A stretch of DNA of 64,000 nucleotides. Origin: Trichoplusia ni. Lineage: Eukaryota > Arthropoda > Insecta > Lepidoptera > Noctuidae. The position numbers were made by a program, and so were the translations under genes. A model generated the notes under the pieces. It ran no database searches and was not told the DNA's origin. It was given only the letters and a program-made list of their open reading frames with translations. Location: contig NC_039481.1 in the NCBI RefSeq assembly GCF_003590095.1, forward strand, positions 7,192,001 to 7,256,000, written 5' to 3'. Of this stretch, positions 47,395 to 58,685 are shown piece by piece. Each line of letters begins with the position of its first letter. Positions within the stretch are counted from its first letter, which is position 1.

Positions 47395-49490
47395 CTATAG
47401 TTCATGGCGTGACTGTGCACTGGTAGCTGGTGGAGGTATGGGCTCCCGGGAGTACTTCTGGTAGATGTCCTCCCAGAAGCGTGTGCGTGTCTCCAGCAGC
47501 GGCGCGTGATGCAACGCTACGTCCTGTCCCAGAGACATGTACGGCGCCCTACCCGCGCCTGCCGCTGGCCACGCGGGCAGTGACGACCCCTCTGGCACCG
47601 GTTTACTGAAAGACATCAATTTATTGTTTATCACATTATCATGCTTTATGAAAACCATTGGTTTAAGGTTTCATTTAAATTGAAATTTTAATTCATTAAA
47701 TAACAATTGCAATATAATTATGACTCGAGAATTTGATACGTACACAGGATAAGTTTGATCTGTTATAAAAAGTTCTTACCCAGTTTTAATAAAATTGTGC
47801 CATAATTGTCGAACCTTCTTCTTCATGACCAGACGCCCAGCGCTTGCAAGATCTTCGTTTTGATTTAATATGTCTATGCCGTCCATAACAGCGTATGTTT
47901 GAGCGCAGTGGTCTGCACCCCGTACATTTGTGTGAGGTACTGTGGGAATATCCTCATCCACGTAAGAATACTCATACAAATAAACTTGATTGTTCCCAGT
48001 CTCTGCGTATAGCTTTACTGCCCGAAGCATGGACGTGGTGATGAAAACGTCCGAAAAATAATCAACGAAACCAAGTATGTTATCATTTCCAACTGGCTTA
48101 TTGCCAAAGTAGAATTTCTTAATTTTATCTGCAACTTCGTGTTTTTCATCATCAGACTTGAACGTCAAATCAGCTGGTAAGAAATCAGAGAATTTTTCAT
48201 TCATTTTATGTTTCCAGTCTTCAAAGTAATATATGCGTACAAGTCCTTCCATGTTAGCAAAACCATACAACACAGGCAATTTCCTGTAACTACCTTTTTG
48301 CAATATACTTAAAGGTGATTCAGTGAGGAACGCATCATTTGCCGTCTCACGCTCTATACATGGAGAAAATAAAAAATTAGAATCGTAGCTCTCGGTTGAA
48401 AGATAGGAATTTAACAATTCTAGAGGTGCTGTCTTGTAAAATTCTTCTAAAGCGTTAGTATCATCAACGTTTGTGAAATTCAGTAGTTTAGCAAACGTTT
48501 TTGCGATTTCCAAAGGATCTCTCTGAATAGAAAATACTGCAAGACTTCCTCCACTCTCAGGTATAACTCGGTGGAACAATCCTTCTGCTGATTTAGAGAG
48601 CATTAAAAGCTCTACTGACGCTGACCCTGCACTGAAGCCAGCTATAGTGACGTCATCAGGGTTTCCGCCGTAGCTCGCGATGTTCTTTTGCACCCACCGA
48701 AGCAAGGCAACCTGGTCCTTCATACCGGCATTACCCGGTGCGCCTTCCGTGCCGAGACAGAGGAAACCGTTCACTCCCAGGCGGTAGTTGAAGGTGACCA
48801 GAATGATGTCTTTCGTTTTCAGAAATTGTTTAAACTTGAATAAGTTTCCATATCCCATTATAAAACCGCCTCCGTGCACATATACAAGAACTGAGAGATT
48901 TTTCTTTCTTGCGTCAGGCACGTATACGTTAGCGATCAAACAATCTTCTTTTTCTACCAGATTCATAGGCACGAAATTATTATTCATCATTTGTGGGCAT
49001 TTGACGTGTTTGTCCACGGCATCAAACGGTGTTTTCCAAACAGGAGCCGGTAGGGGAGGCTTAAACAAAAATACGAAATCAGTCATGTATCAATTGATTG
49101 CGCGAAAGTGCAAGGCACATAAGTATTAAAAAAATTTCTTCATTACATTTGTTAAAAATTGTCTTGTTATTAAAAATGGACAACTTGTTCCTATTTTTGA
49201 CCTGACACTTGACACTTGAAATATTTGAAATTCAATCTAAGCGGTGTCGGTAATCGGTGTGGAGAAAACAATTTATATGTAACTACCTTGTATTTATCTT
49301 TGCCAACCGGAGCAGTTGCATATGGAATATTATAGAAGACGTATAGATGGTCTGCATCGGGATCCCTGCGGCCGCGCACCGGTCCCTGCGGGGTGTCCAG
49401 CTCCAGCCAGTCCTCGTCACTCGGTGGCTGCTCACATGTGACGCACACAGCCGCCGCGCACAGCAGCAACACACACGTCCACAACTTCAT
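47395..49490 (-). CDS. Carboxylesterase I (564 aa)
   Basis: Exons on the - strand are 49490-49287 (68 codons), 49059-47780 and 47605-47395; introns are 227 and 174 bp, GT-AG. An in-frame ATG five codons upstream (MRVGD) is less likely, because the common start gives the standard signal peptide MKLWTCVLLLCAAAVCVTC. Catalytic residues: HGGG at 130-133, Ser211 in GFSAG (Phe for Tyr), Glu339 in NMEG, His452 in GADHCAQ; EDCL is present. Exon 3 starts KPVPEGSSLPAWPAAGAGRA and ends SAQSRHEL. The C-terminal part of exon 2 (ASAGRLVMKKKVRQLWHNF) is identical to J, while other parts differ. Predicted in the secretory pathway, possibly ER-retained. Confidence 0.95.
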
Positions 49491-49580
49491 GTCTCCGACT
49501 CTCAATGTTTAATTGTAGACTATTTCACTGAAAAGAGATACTGAAATGATACCGGAACGTAGATGCTCTGCATTTATATA
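49491..49580 (-). promoter_or_regulatory. Predicted core promoter, esterase I
   Basis: On the - strand TATATAAATG starts at 49580. The T of TATAAA (49578) is 31 nt upstream of the A in ATCATTTCAGT (49547). The leader is about 57 nt. It is closely similar to the H promoter. Confidence 0.65.
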
Positions 49581-50427
49581 ATATGTACTGTAGATTTTTT
49601 TAATCATAATGACTTGCAAAAAGTCCTCTATCAATTTTTTATGTATACTTTTTACCTATTTCGAAGGGACGTTTTCACCAAAAATAATAAAATGATCTCG
49701 ATCAATTGAAAATAATCTCAGTTTTAATTATTTGCCTACATGGAAAATCTACCTGCCGCGAGTCGTTAGTAGAAACGTCAAACTTTTAAAAAACTGAATA
49801 AAATACATAAATTAAAAACTAAAATAAATCGCTTGGACGAAGACTTTAATAAACCCTAAAATAAATTACGTGGACAGCCACACAATTTATTATATCTCAT
49901 ATACTTAACATTGATAAACTTGGCCTGACCTTCAATAGCGGCTTCGGCCCGTTAATTTTAGACTTGTTAAGACATGTTTGCCATATACCTAATCATATAA
50001 ACATATGATTCTCTATTATGGTGCGGCAATGAATGGTAGTGCCTTTATGGATACTCGACAGATAGTTTGATTTTTTTTTACAATCGTATACTGTATGCAA
50101 GTTCTTTATCTTTATTTATAGTACAGCGTAAGACGATAATGACAGGTTCTGGTATTGGACACCATACTCATGGGACATGGATCAAATCAAAATACTTGAA
50201 ACGGACGTCTGATAACAATAAAACGGTCCCCTTAGATACTAGGTAATATTATAAGGAATTGTTTACGCATCGTGGGAAACCAGGGAACCCCTATTATATG
50301 ATTTAGCTTGAGTTTATCACTATTCGTATTCTCCTAAGCATTTTGCCAACAATAATTGGAAAGCAGATCTCTTGCAGAAGCGGTTGCTCTGATAGTTTCG
50401 TCACATAATCAGGCTTTTTCGTGCGAA

Positions 50428-50649
50428 GTCATCATGGTTTCTTATGGAAAATTTAATTTTCTAAAACTGTAATTTTCAGTTTCATCTCAGCAATGAAACA
50501 TGGTAAAAAGACCAATAAAAAAATACGTATCACTCTTATTTTTCCTAATAGTAAATTGCCCAAAACATTTTGAATTTTTGTCTGTTGTAAATACGACAAA
50601 ATTTCAAATGTTTTAGAAAATTAAATTTTCCATAAGAAACCATGATGAC
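50428..50649. mobile_element. MITE-like element with perfect 39-bp inverted ends
   Basis: The left arm 50428-50466 starts GTCATCATGGTTTCTTATGG. The right arm 50611-50649 is its exact inverse, ending CCATAAGAAACCATGATGAC. The loop is about 144 bp and non-coding. No clear target duplication flanks it, so the family is open. Confidence 0.7.
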
Positions 50650-50840
50650 ATTATCGTCTTACACTGTCAGAGAAAAATAACAAAAAACTGCTAATAGTTA
50701 GCCAAAAGGCGGCAAAGGAAGGAACATGAGTATGAGTTCTATTCAGTAAATGTCTGACTTGTTAAACTTAAATTCAATAATTAGTTGGAGTAGATACCTA
50801 AAGTGCAAAGGGTTCACAGCTGTATTTGTCTATATAATGA

Positions 50841-51165
50841 CTAGCTGTTGCCCGCGACTTCGTCCGCGTGGTTAGAAGATATAAGTTATAATTTATACCT
50901 GCCTTCTATCTATCTATCTATCTATCTGCCTTCCATCTATCTTGTAGGATTCAGTCAGCGTTTGCAATGTAATCGCAAAAAATGTTTTTTTTTAAGACCT
51001 CACATTAGAAGCCTCAAAAATTGTAGCCTATGTGTTATTCTGATGTATAAGCTATATTGTGGTAAAGTTTCATTCAAATCCATTCAGTAGTTTTTACGTG
51101 AAAGAGTAACAAACATCCATACATCCATACTTACAAACTTTCGCCTTTATAATAGTAGTAGGATA
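50841..51165 (-). mobile_element. Helitron-like end joined to another repeat, with TCTA microsatellite
   Basis: It starts CTAGCTGTTGCCCGCGACTT, shares the hairpin end of the Lep1-type copies, contains a short TATC/TCTA run at about 50906-50927 and ends near TATAATAGTAGTAGGATAAT. The interior differs from the other copies. Confidence 0.55.
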
Positions 51166-51962
51166 ATTAAAAACAAAACACAAGCGAATTACTAAGAATC
51201 AGAAAACTATTGAGTTAATCAAATTACTTACTCGAGGAAAGTTCCCCCGATTTTTTTTTTACTCATACACTTAGTACGCTTAGTTGATTGGTAGGAAGTA
51301 CCACATTTGCACATGTAGCGGGCCTTCTCTATTTTGCTGAGTTTTACATACTAGAATGTTAGACTATATCATTCGAGCATTAGATGTAACACTACCATTG
51401 CCCAGAAAAACGTTACTCGGTAATTAAAGTACGCACTAACCAGAAGGGATAAAATTAATGGACTTTTTTAAATTCTGTAATTGTCTTTTTTTGAGTATTT
51501 TGCAATGTACATTACCTATAGTAAGCTACCTTGAAAAAAAATGTTGAATCAACGACTGCTACTTATTAATTTGCGGAGTACTCAACACCACCGTTCAGAA
51601 AGATGATTCACTTAGCGACATCTAGTGGCAACTTATTACAATCTTTCGATGAGCCTATGTTTACCTAACTTTGTAATAATTAATGAGTCGTGATACAGAT
51701 GGCGTTAGCACCTTTGCTTATTTACAAAATGGAAAAAATCAGGTTATTTACACCATTTAATCATATCATAACTGAAGAACAGAGGGACCGATTCTTGATT
51801 TGTTTATTTTGAAACCATTTTAAATCGCAGCATTATTACAAAATAAGAATTGTCTCACACATGATCTTTAATAGATAGTGAATAAAAGGAAAATTCGATC
51901 TTTTGCAAGTGAATACCGCTATGGCTGTGGAAACGAGACGTATTACTCGGCGTTCCGAATTA

Positions 51963-52220
51963 TAGTGTAATTTTTTTTTTTTTCTAAATAAATAAATAAA
52001 TGCGGACAACATCACATACATTGTTCTGAACCCAAAGTAAGTTGCTGAAGCACTTGTGTTATGGAATTCAGATACAACGAAGGTATCACAAACACCCAGA
52101 CCCGAGACAATGTAGAAATGTGAATTTTTACATTGACCCGACCGGGGATCGAACCCGGGACCTCAGAGCTAGCGACACCTTGAAACCGGTGCGTATGCCA
52201 CTCGACCACGGAGGTCGTCA
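51963..52220 (-). mobile_element. tRNA-derived SINE
   Basis: On the - strand the 5' end carries a Pol III box A (GTGGTCGAGTGG) and box B (GGTTCGATCCC) with tRNA-like spacing. A unique body follows, then an A-rich tail (TTATTTATTTAGAAAAAAAA on that strand, near 51970-51990). The acceptor arms do not pair, so this is not a functional tRNA. Confidence 0.75.
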
Positions 52221-52310
52221 TTTTCTTTCACATTTCCCAAAATGACACTTGGAGTTGGAGAAAATTGGCATTACTCCCAATTTTGGCAATCTACAAATTT
52301 TAATGAAACT

Positions 52311-52451
52311 ACTTTTACGGATTTTATGGTCACGGGCAGACCCGTGACCATAAAATCCGTAAAAGTGATACCTGCAAAGGTGTCGAAACGTCGGGAACTA
52401 AAATCAAAAATTAAACCGCGATAAAATCCGTAAAAGTAGTTTCATTTCAAT
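52311..52451 (+). repeat. Perfect 26-bp hairpin fused to dispersed repeat
   Basis: 52311-52336 (ACTTTTACGGATTTTATGGT...) pairs perfectly with 52341-52366, loop CAGA. The right arm runs straight into the dispersed repeat also seen at 8169-8262, and AAATCCGTAAAAGTAGTTTC returns a third time at 52424-52443. It appears to be an inverted duplication of the repeat's end. Confidence 0.75.
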
Positions 52452-53709
52452 GTCTAACATTCGCGTAAACCTAAGAAACCACTATACAAATTTTAATTTT
52501 GGTAATTGATTTTTTTTTGAGTTTTATTTTTAATATTAAATTCACCCAAAATTTTATGTGAAATTTCACTTTAATATAGTAAACCGTTTTATTAGTCGGT
52601 TGCGAAACGAGTTAAATGTTTTTAAAAGCAATAAGATGACTTTACTGAGTATTCAGTTGTAAATGCACTTTTAGCCGTTTTTTATTACTCTCTATGTTTA
52701 GCTACATTGATGTCTTTCCGTAACTAGTCTATGTCTAATTTTTAAAGATAAGAAAAGTATTTCCGGTCTACCCAACAACAACTTTTTCTCGAAGACTATA
52801 ATATGTTCAACGAATATACTACATATCCTAAACGTAGTAGCTATCAAATTTAATTGTTTGTATCAGTTAGTCAAAATTTAGGAACTACAAGCTTCATATA
52901 ACTAATACCTTGTATTTGTTTAACTATTGCTTATTGTACTAAATCAATATTTGTAATAAAAACTTTAATAATATATGTCCGATTTCTGGTTGATTGTCCT
53001 GATTTTATATTAAACCAACCTACCTAATTTTTAGATAGTTCCTTAAACACAACTTTATTAAGATTAAGAATTAAAAACCTGTTTTTGATTTTGCGCAGGG
53101 GCTAGATTAAATACTTCACTAAAACGATAGGTAATTGCGAAGTGCGATTATTACTACTTAAAACTATAAAACGGTATGTACGGTAAATGATATGCGGACA
53201 GGTTAACGAAAGTATAGAGTATACTATATCTACTATAATAAATTGCTAAATAATCATGAAGACGACTTTGCTCACGTCACAAAATCGCCGATCACTATGA
53301 CTGAAAATAGGTTGACTAGATAACATAGATAGATTAAAATTATCATTGTTACGAACGCAAATAAATTAGTAGCGAGTTCGAATCTATATACTTTGCTTGG
53401 TGCTCTTTTTTTCATGGTTGTCCATCAATCATACGAAAGGAAGAAGAATCCAAGGGTTCTGAAGATTTTTATGACAAAATCTCTCGAGGAGTAATAGACT
53501 GGCTAATTTTCAGTTTTAGTCTGGCAGTTTATGATTTTCATGTCCATGCCGCGACTTATACTTCTATTATTGCATTTTTTTATTAAAGTCGATCCTGAAT
53601 AAAATATCGATACTATTTTACGTATGCGATTATTTTATTACTATAAATTGTAAACATACTCGTGTAAACCTTGAAAATATTACCATATTTATTAATAATT
53701 ACTTCATAC

Positions 53710-53780
53710 TTATAAATGTAAATAAATATCAGTATCGCACCCATAACACAACCCTGTAGGACTCCTATAAATATTTAATA
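53710..53780 (-). mobile_element. Reverse transcriptase relic downstream of esterase J
   Basis: The - strand reads GVLQGCVMGAILIFIYIYK, a decayed RT motif homologous to the relic at 40580-40705 (shared ACAACCCTGT and CAGTATCG blocks). Confidence 0.6.
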
Positions 53781-54015
53781 AGCACTCAAAATTTGTATTC
53801 GATTTTTAATAACGTTTAACTAATCAACGTTTATCACATGTGTTTATCACTTAAAGTTCATTCAAGACTGCCATTCTGGGATTTCAAATAAACTATTTAA
53901 TACCGCAAAAATTCGAAGTTCCAAAAAATATCGTGCTATAAAATATATATATAGACGGAGACATGAATAATTATAAAAATAATAAGTATTTATATCCTAT
54001 AATTATTACTTATGT

Positions 54016-56192
54016 CTACAATTCATGGCGTGACTGAGCACTAGAAGCTGGTGGAGGTATAGGGTCCAGGTAGTACTTCTGGTAGATGTCCAGCCAGAAA
54101 TTAAAGCGCGTTTCCTGCAGCGGCTCGTGCTTCAACTCCAACTCTTGTCCCAAAGACATGTACGGTGACAAGTTTGCGCCCACCGCCGGCCACGCTGGTA
54201 GCGACGATCCTTCTGGCACCGGTTTACTAAAAGAAATCATTTTATTATTATTATTTTTCACATTAAAATGCTTAATAAAAACATTGTTAACTTCTGAAGG
54301 ATGTTTAGTTACAAATACACGAATAATTTACTTCATCAACATACAAAAATAATGATATTGTTTCGATGATTCATTAATTCATTTACCAATTGAATATTGA
54401 TCTTGTGCAAAAAATGCTTACCCAGTTTTAATGAAATTGTGCCATAATTGTCGAACCTTCTTCTTCATGACCAGACGCCCAGCGCTTGCAAGACTTTCGT
54501 TTTGATTAAATAAGTTTAAGCCATCCATAACAGCGTGTGTTTGAGCAACGTGGTCCGCACCCCGTACATTTGTGTGTGGTACTGTGGGAATATCCTCATC
54601 CACGTACGAATATTCATACAAATATACTTGTTTATGCCCCGCCTCAGCATACAGCTTTACTGCCCAAAGTATAGACGTAGTAAAGAAGACGTCCGAAAAA
54701 TAATCAACGTAACTAAGTATGTTATCATTTCCAACTGGCTTGTTGCCAAAGTAGAATTTCTTAATTTTATTTGCTACTTCATCTTTTTCCTCTTCGGATT
54801 TGAACGTCAGGTCAGCTGGTAAGAAATCAGAGAATTTCTCATTCATTTTATGTTTCCAGTCATCAAAGTAGTGTATGCGTAAAAGTCCTTCCATATCAGC
54901 TAAACCAACCAACACAGGCAACTTCCTATAATCACCTCTCTGCAATATACTTAAAGGTGATTCAGTGAGAAACGCGTCTTTTGTCGTCTCACGCTCTATA
55001 CATGGTGAAAATAAGAACGTAGAATCATATCTCTCAGTTAAGAGATAGGAATTTAACAATTCTAGTGGAGCTGTCTTGTAAAATTCTTCTAAAGCGTTAT
55101 TATCATCAACGTTTGTGAAATTCAGTAGTTTAGCAAACGTTTTTGCAATATCCAAAGGATCTCTTTGTATTGAAAATACCGCAAGAGCTCCTCCACTCTC
55201 AGGTATAACTCGGTGGAACAGACCTTCTGCTGATTTAGAGAGCATTAAGAGCTCTACTGACGCGGATCCAGCACTGTAGCCAGCAATAGTGACGTCATCA
55301 GGGTTCCCGCCGTAGCTCGCTATGTTCTTTTGCACCCACCGAAGCAAGGCAACCTGGTCCTTCATACCGGCATTACCTGGTGCGTCTTCAGTGCCGAGAC
55401 AGAGGAAACCGTTCACTCCCAGGCGGTAGTTAAAGGTGACAAGAACGATGTCTTTCGTTTTCAAAAAATGTTTAAATTTAAAGAAATTCCCATAACCTAT
55501 TACAAAACCACCTCCGTGCACGTATACCAGAACTGAGAGATTCTTCCTTCTCGTGTCAGGCACGTATACGTTTGCGATCAGACAATCTTCTTGTTCCACA
55601 AAATCTTTTGGCAGGGCATCTTGTATTATCGTTTGTGGACATAAGACACGTTTGTCTACGGCGTCAAATGGTGTTTCCCAAACAGGTGCCGGAAGAGGAG
55701 CCTAAAACGAAAATTTGGTAAGGCATAGTAAAGTACAACTTAAGCTATATAAATTGTCAAAAAGTTCGTAGGCCGTATATTATTCGATTCAATGTCGGCA
55801 CCCACAAAAAGGTTATGTTATTAAAATAAATAGGGATAACGATATTTTTGCTGGAATTAAAAAGAAACACTAAGTAATAATTATTTTATAATTGCCGTTT
55901 TTGACTTGTTCTATGACCATTTTGCCTGCCTGAATTAAAAGGGAACACTATTAATGGATTTTCAAGAGCAACATTATTCAGATGTAATCACCTTGTATCT
56001 GTTTTCGCCGACTGGAGTTGTAGCGTATGGTATGTTATAGAACGAGTAGAGGTGGTCTGCATCGGGATCCCTGCGCCCGCGCACCGGTCCCTGCGGGGTG
56101 TCCAGCTCCAGCCAGTCCTCGTCACTCGGCTGCTCACATGTGACGCACACGGCCGCCGCGCACAGCAGCAACACACATGTCCACAACTTCAT
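54016..56192 (-). CDS. Carboxylesterase J (563 aa)
   Basis: Exons on the - strand are 56192-55992, 55701-54422 and 54226-54016; introns are 290 and 195 bp, GT-AG. Exon 2 begins at APLPAPVWETPFDAVDK directly after a TTTTAG acceptor, upstream of the first in-frame start-like codon. The signal peptide is MKLWTCVLLLCAAAVCVTC, followed by EQPSDEDW (one Pro fewer). Catalytic residues: HGGG at 129-132, Ser210 in GYSAG, Glu338 in DMEG, His451 in GADHVAQ; EDCL is present. The usual VLYGF before the Glu reads VLVGL. Exon 3 is unusual (AVGANLSPYMSLGQELELKH, ETRFNFWLDIYQKYYLDP) and ends SAQSRHEL. It is the closest intact relative of the + strand pseudogene at 32983-34387. Confidence 0.95.
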
Positions 56193-56288
56193 GATTACAG
56201 CTGTCACCTTATATTTTGTTCACAATTACTGTCTCCCTAAAAGCAGACACTGAAGTGATAATGTTTCGGCAAATCTGACACTTTTATA
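56193..56288 (-). promoter_or_regulatory. Predicted core promoter, esterase J
   Basis: On the - strand TATAAAAG starts at 56288, 32 nt upstream of the A in ATCACTTCAGT (56256). The leader is about 64 nt. It resembles the H and I promoters. Confidence 0.6.
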
Positions 56289-56588
56289 TTGTAGATAAGA
56301 GAAATCACGATGAGCAGCAAAAACTAAACAGCAACTCACTATCAATATTGAAACTTGTCCATCCTTTCTCGAACGATACAACTGAAAATAACTTCAGTTC
56401 TCCAATTCAGCCGAGTGCGATGCTTAAATTCATTTAAACGACACAAAAACGAATTGAACTTGAATTAACCCAACATAATATTTCAACACTAAAATCATCA
56501 ACTTCAAAAGGAGAAGAAACTCTCAGAAGTTGAGAATAGATGAACTGATTTTGTTGATTCTATTTTAGTTTAACATTCATATGTTAAA

Positions 56589-56834
56589 CTAGCTGTTGCC
56601 CGCGACTTCGTCCCCGTGGGTAGAAGCTATAAGTTATGATTTATACCTACGCTGTTTTTTTCACATTTTTCATTGTATCTTCGCTCCTATTAGACGCAGC
56701 GTGATGTTTTATAGCCTTCCTGGATGAATGGTCTATTCAACACAAAAATATTTTTTCAATTTGGATCAGTAGTTCCTGAGATTAGCGCGTTCAAACAAAC
56801 AAACAAACTCTTCAGCTTTATATATTAGTATAGA
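56589..56834 (-). mobile_element. Helitron-like (Lep1-type) element
   Basis: It starts CTAGCTGTTGCCCGCGACTT and ends TATATTAGTATAGA, flanked A/T without target duplication. Closely similar to the copy at 28872-29097. Confidence 0.75.
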
Positions 56835-57559
56835 TATAGATTAGTAAGTTGGTCCCATAAAAGTTACGTCGGGTTTGACTCAGCAGTTTTAATTTGTAAC
56901 TTGAATGTGTTATTCTTATAATGCAGTAAAACCGCAGGATGACAACCAAAAATTACGACGATAAACCAAATTAGACTGCACGGTATGTATTTATTATCTT
57001 GTAATCTTATGACCCAATTGAAGCCGATTACTGATTTAATGAAAGCAGTGAAGTATGATCGTTGGACTGCCAAGTCAAAGATCGTAGATTCGAATACTGG
57101 CACATATCAATGCCCTATTAAATTTATGAGCGTGTTGCAAAATAAAAACTGCAGTGAATTAAAAACTTTGAAGAAAAGTATAGTGCGGAAACCTTTTTCA
57201 AAGTGACACACTGACACCTTTGCAAGGTGTACACCACTAGCCAATTACGTCACAAGCCTACGGTTGGTTTAAACTCTGACCCCAGGTTATACATCAAACA
57301 TACTTGTAAGGTGACAGGAAGACGTTGGAATCGGGTTGGATAGCTCAATATTCGCTGACAAAATACATTTTTAACGTCTTGTATCTACTGTCGTGCAAGC
57401 AAAAGTATAGTATGGGATTACTAAACGCTTTTTGGTTATGACAAGAATTTGTCGATCACCATGATATAAAATTGGTTGAAACAATCACATAGATTAATTT
57501 TATCTTTTTTTATGGAAATGTTTCGTATTAAGGATAGATTATATCAAGCCGACTCACAA

Positions 57560-57660
57560 ACTAACTGCACGGATAGCGGAGTTCTTGAGAACCCCACATT
57601 AAATCAGCTATACACGACGTGTCGCGGGTACGATCCCGGCGTAGGTCAAGCTTTCGTGTG
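57560..57660 (+). mobile_element. SINE-like fragment with tRNA box B
   Basis: TGTCGCGGGTACGATCCCGG carries a box-B-like GGTACGATCCC. The following GTAGGTCAAGCTTTCGTGTG resembles lepidopteran SINE bodies. The box A region is unclear. Confidence 0.4.
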
Positions 57661-58537
57661 ATATTTTTTTGGTGTTGTATATTTTTATTTTTGGTCGTGT
57701 TTTACAAGTTATATTTTAAGTGTGTTTTTAAAACCATTAGTCGTTTCTTTAATAAAAATCTTGTGTGTTTTCAAACCACTATTGTATTGGGTCTGCATGT
57801 GCAAGATAGTGTGTGTGTGTTTATAAATAAAAGCTGCGGATATTTTTACTGTTTTATTACCACTTAATGAAAACACTTAGGAACCGGTGAAGGGTGGGTG
57901 AAACTGGGTGACCTTCAAAAAGTGCTACTTAGTAGCCTAATTTGAACAAATGAATTTTGATTTAGGTTTTTGATTTCAGCTAAACTGTTATTTTCTCAAA
58001 ATTAAGTGAGTTATACATTTTAATCCCTTTATTTTCCTTAGTCTTCAATTCAGTCTTTCTATATATCTTAATTACAAGCGTAATCTATCCTTTACATTTT
58101 ACTATTGGAAAAAGAAAACAAACATCCGCTTTTTAATTACGCTATTAATTGCCAATGAACATGCGTTTATCGAAGCGATTTCTCGAAGGCTACTTACGTT
58201 TGACTGAAGCCGTATATCTGAAAGAGCAACATCCATTATTAGATCAGTAAAGCTTCTAAACTGTCCAATCAGAGCAAACGTTTTTTCATGGCTTTAATTC
58301 CCTTGAAAGTACGAGAAATCTGTGTAATCAGTTCTTTTAATTACCTATCTTTGATACCGGATTTGCCAGTGATGTTGTTTTATTTGTAATTTGAACCTAT
58401 TCGCTTACCATTGTCTTTTAAAGTGAGACTGTTACCACCCGGGTAAACAACTTCTACAACAGTCTTATTTTGTCAAATACCCATTTTAATTTTGCTAAGA
58501 TTCAGATCCACCAAATAACAGTCTTAGCACCTCAAAA

Positions 58538-58685
58538 CCGACGTCATCGACGCAGACCCAGACAGAAATGGCGGGATGACGTGTATTCATTCTTACCGAA
58601 CTGATCACTCGCGTCTCATGAGAGAGACAAGTTGAAGAGAGGGGCAGCCTTTACCCAGCAGTGGGTCATTCCAGGCTAGAAATAA
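58538..58685 (+). mobile_element. LINE ORF2 C-terminal fragment
   Basis: Reads RRRHRRRPRQKWRDDVYSFL, then after an in-frame stop ERDKLKRGAAFTQQWVIPG. This is the conserved end of lepidopteran LINE ORF2 (RWRDD...W...GEAF.QQW), degraded. Confidence 0.65.

Larger units (their letters stand above)
49581..54015. other. Long intergenic between esterases I and J, repeats only
   Basis: Contains upstream homology to H (49580-50240), an inverted-repeat element (50428-50649), a Helitron-like copy (50841 to about 51165), the shared GCGACATCT...AGATGGCGTTA segment (51617-51706), a tRNA-derived SINE (about 51963-52220), a perfect 26-bp hairpin (52311-52366) and an RT relic (about 53710-53780). The open frames between have no recognisable domains. 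Confidence 0.5.

Noticed and set aside
52146..52217. Possible tRNA gene on the - strand (box A and box B present)
   Set aside because: The ends do not form an acceptor stem, the tRNA-like part continues into a repeat body and ends in an A-rich tail, so it is a tRNA-derived SINE.
3706..56192. Juvenile hormone esterase or acetylcholinesterase identity
   Set aside because: The nucleophile elbow is GYSAG, GASAG or GFSAG rather than the GQSAG of juvenile hormone esterases, and cholinesterase-specific features were not seen; only carboxylesterase is supported.
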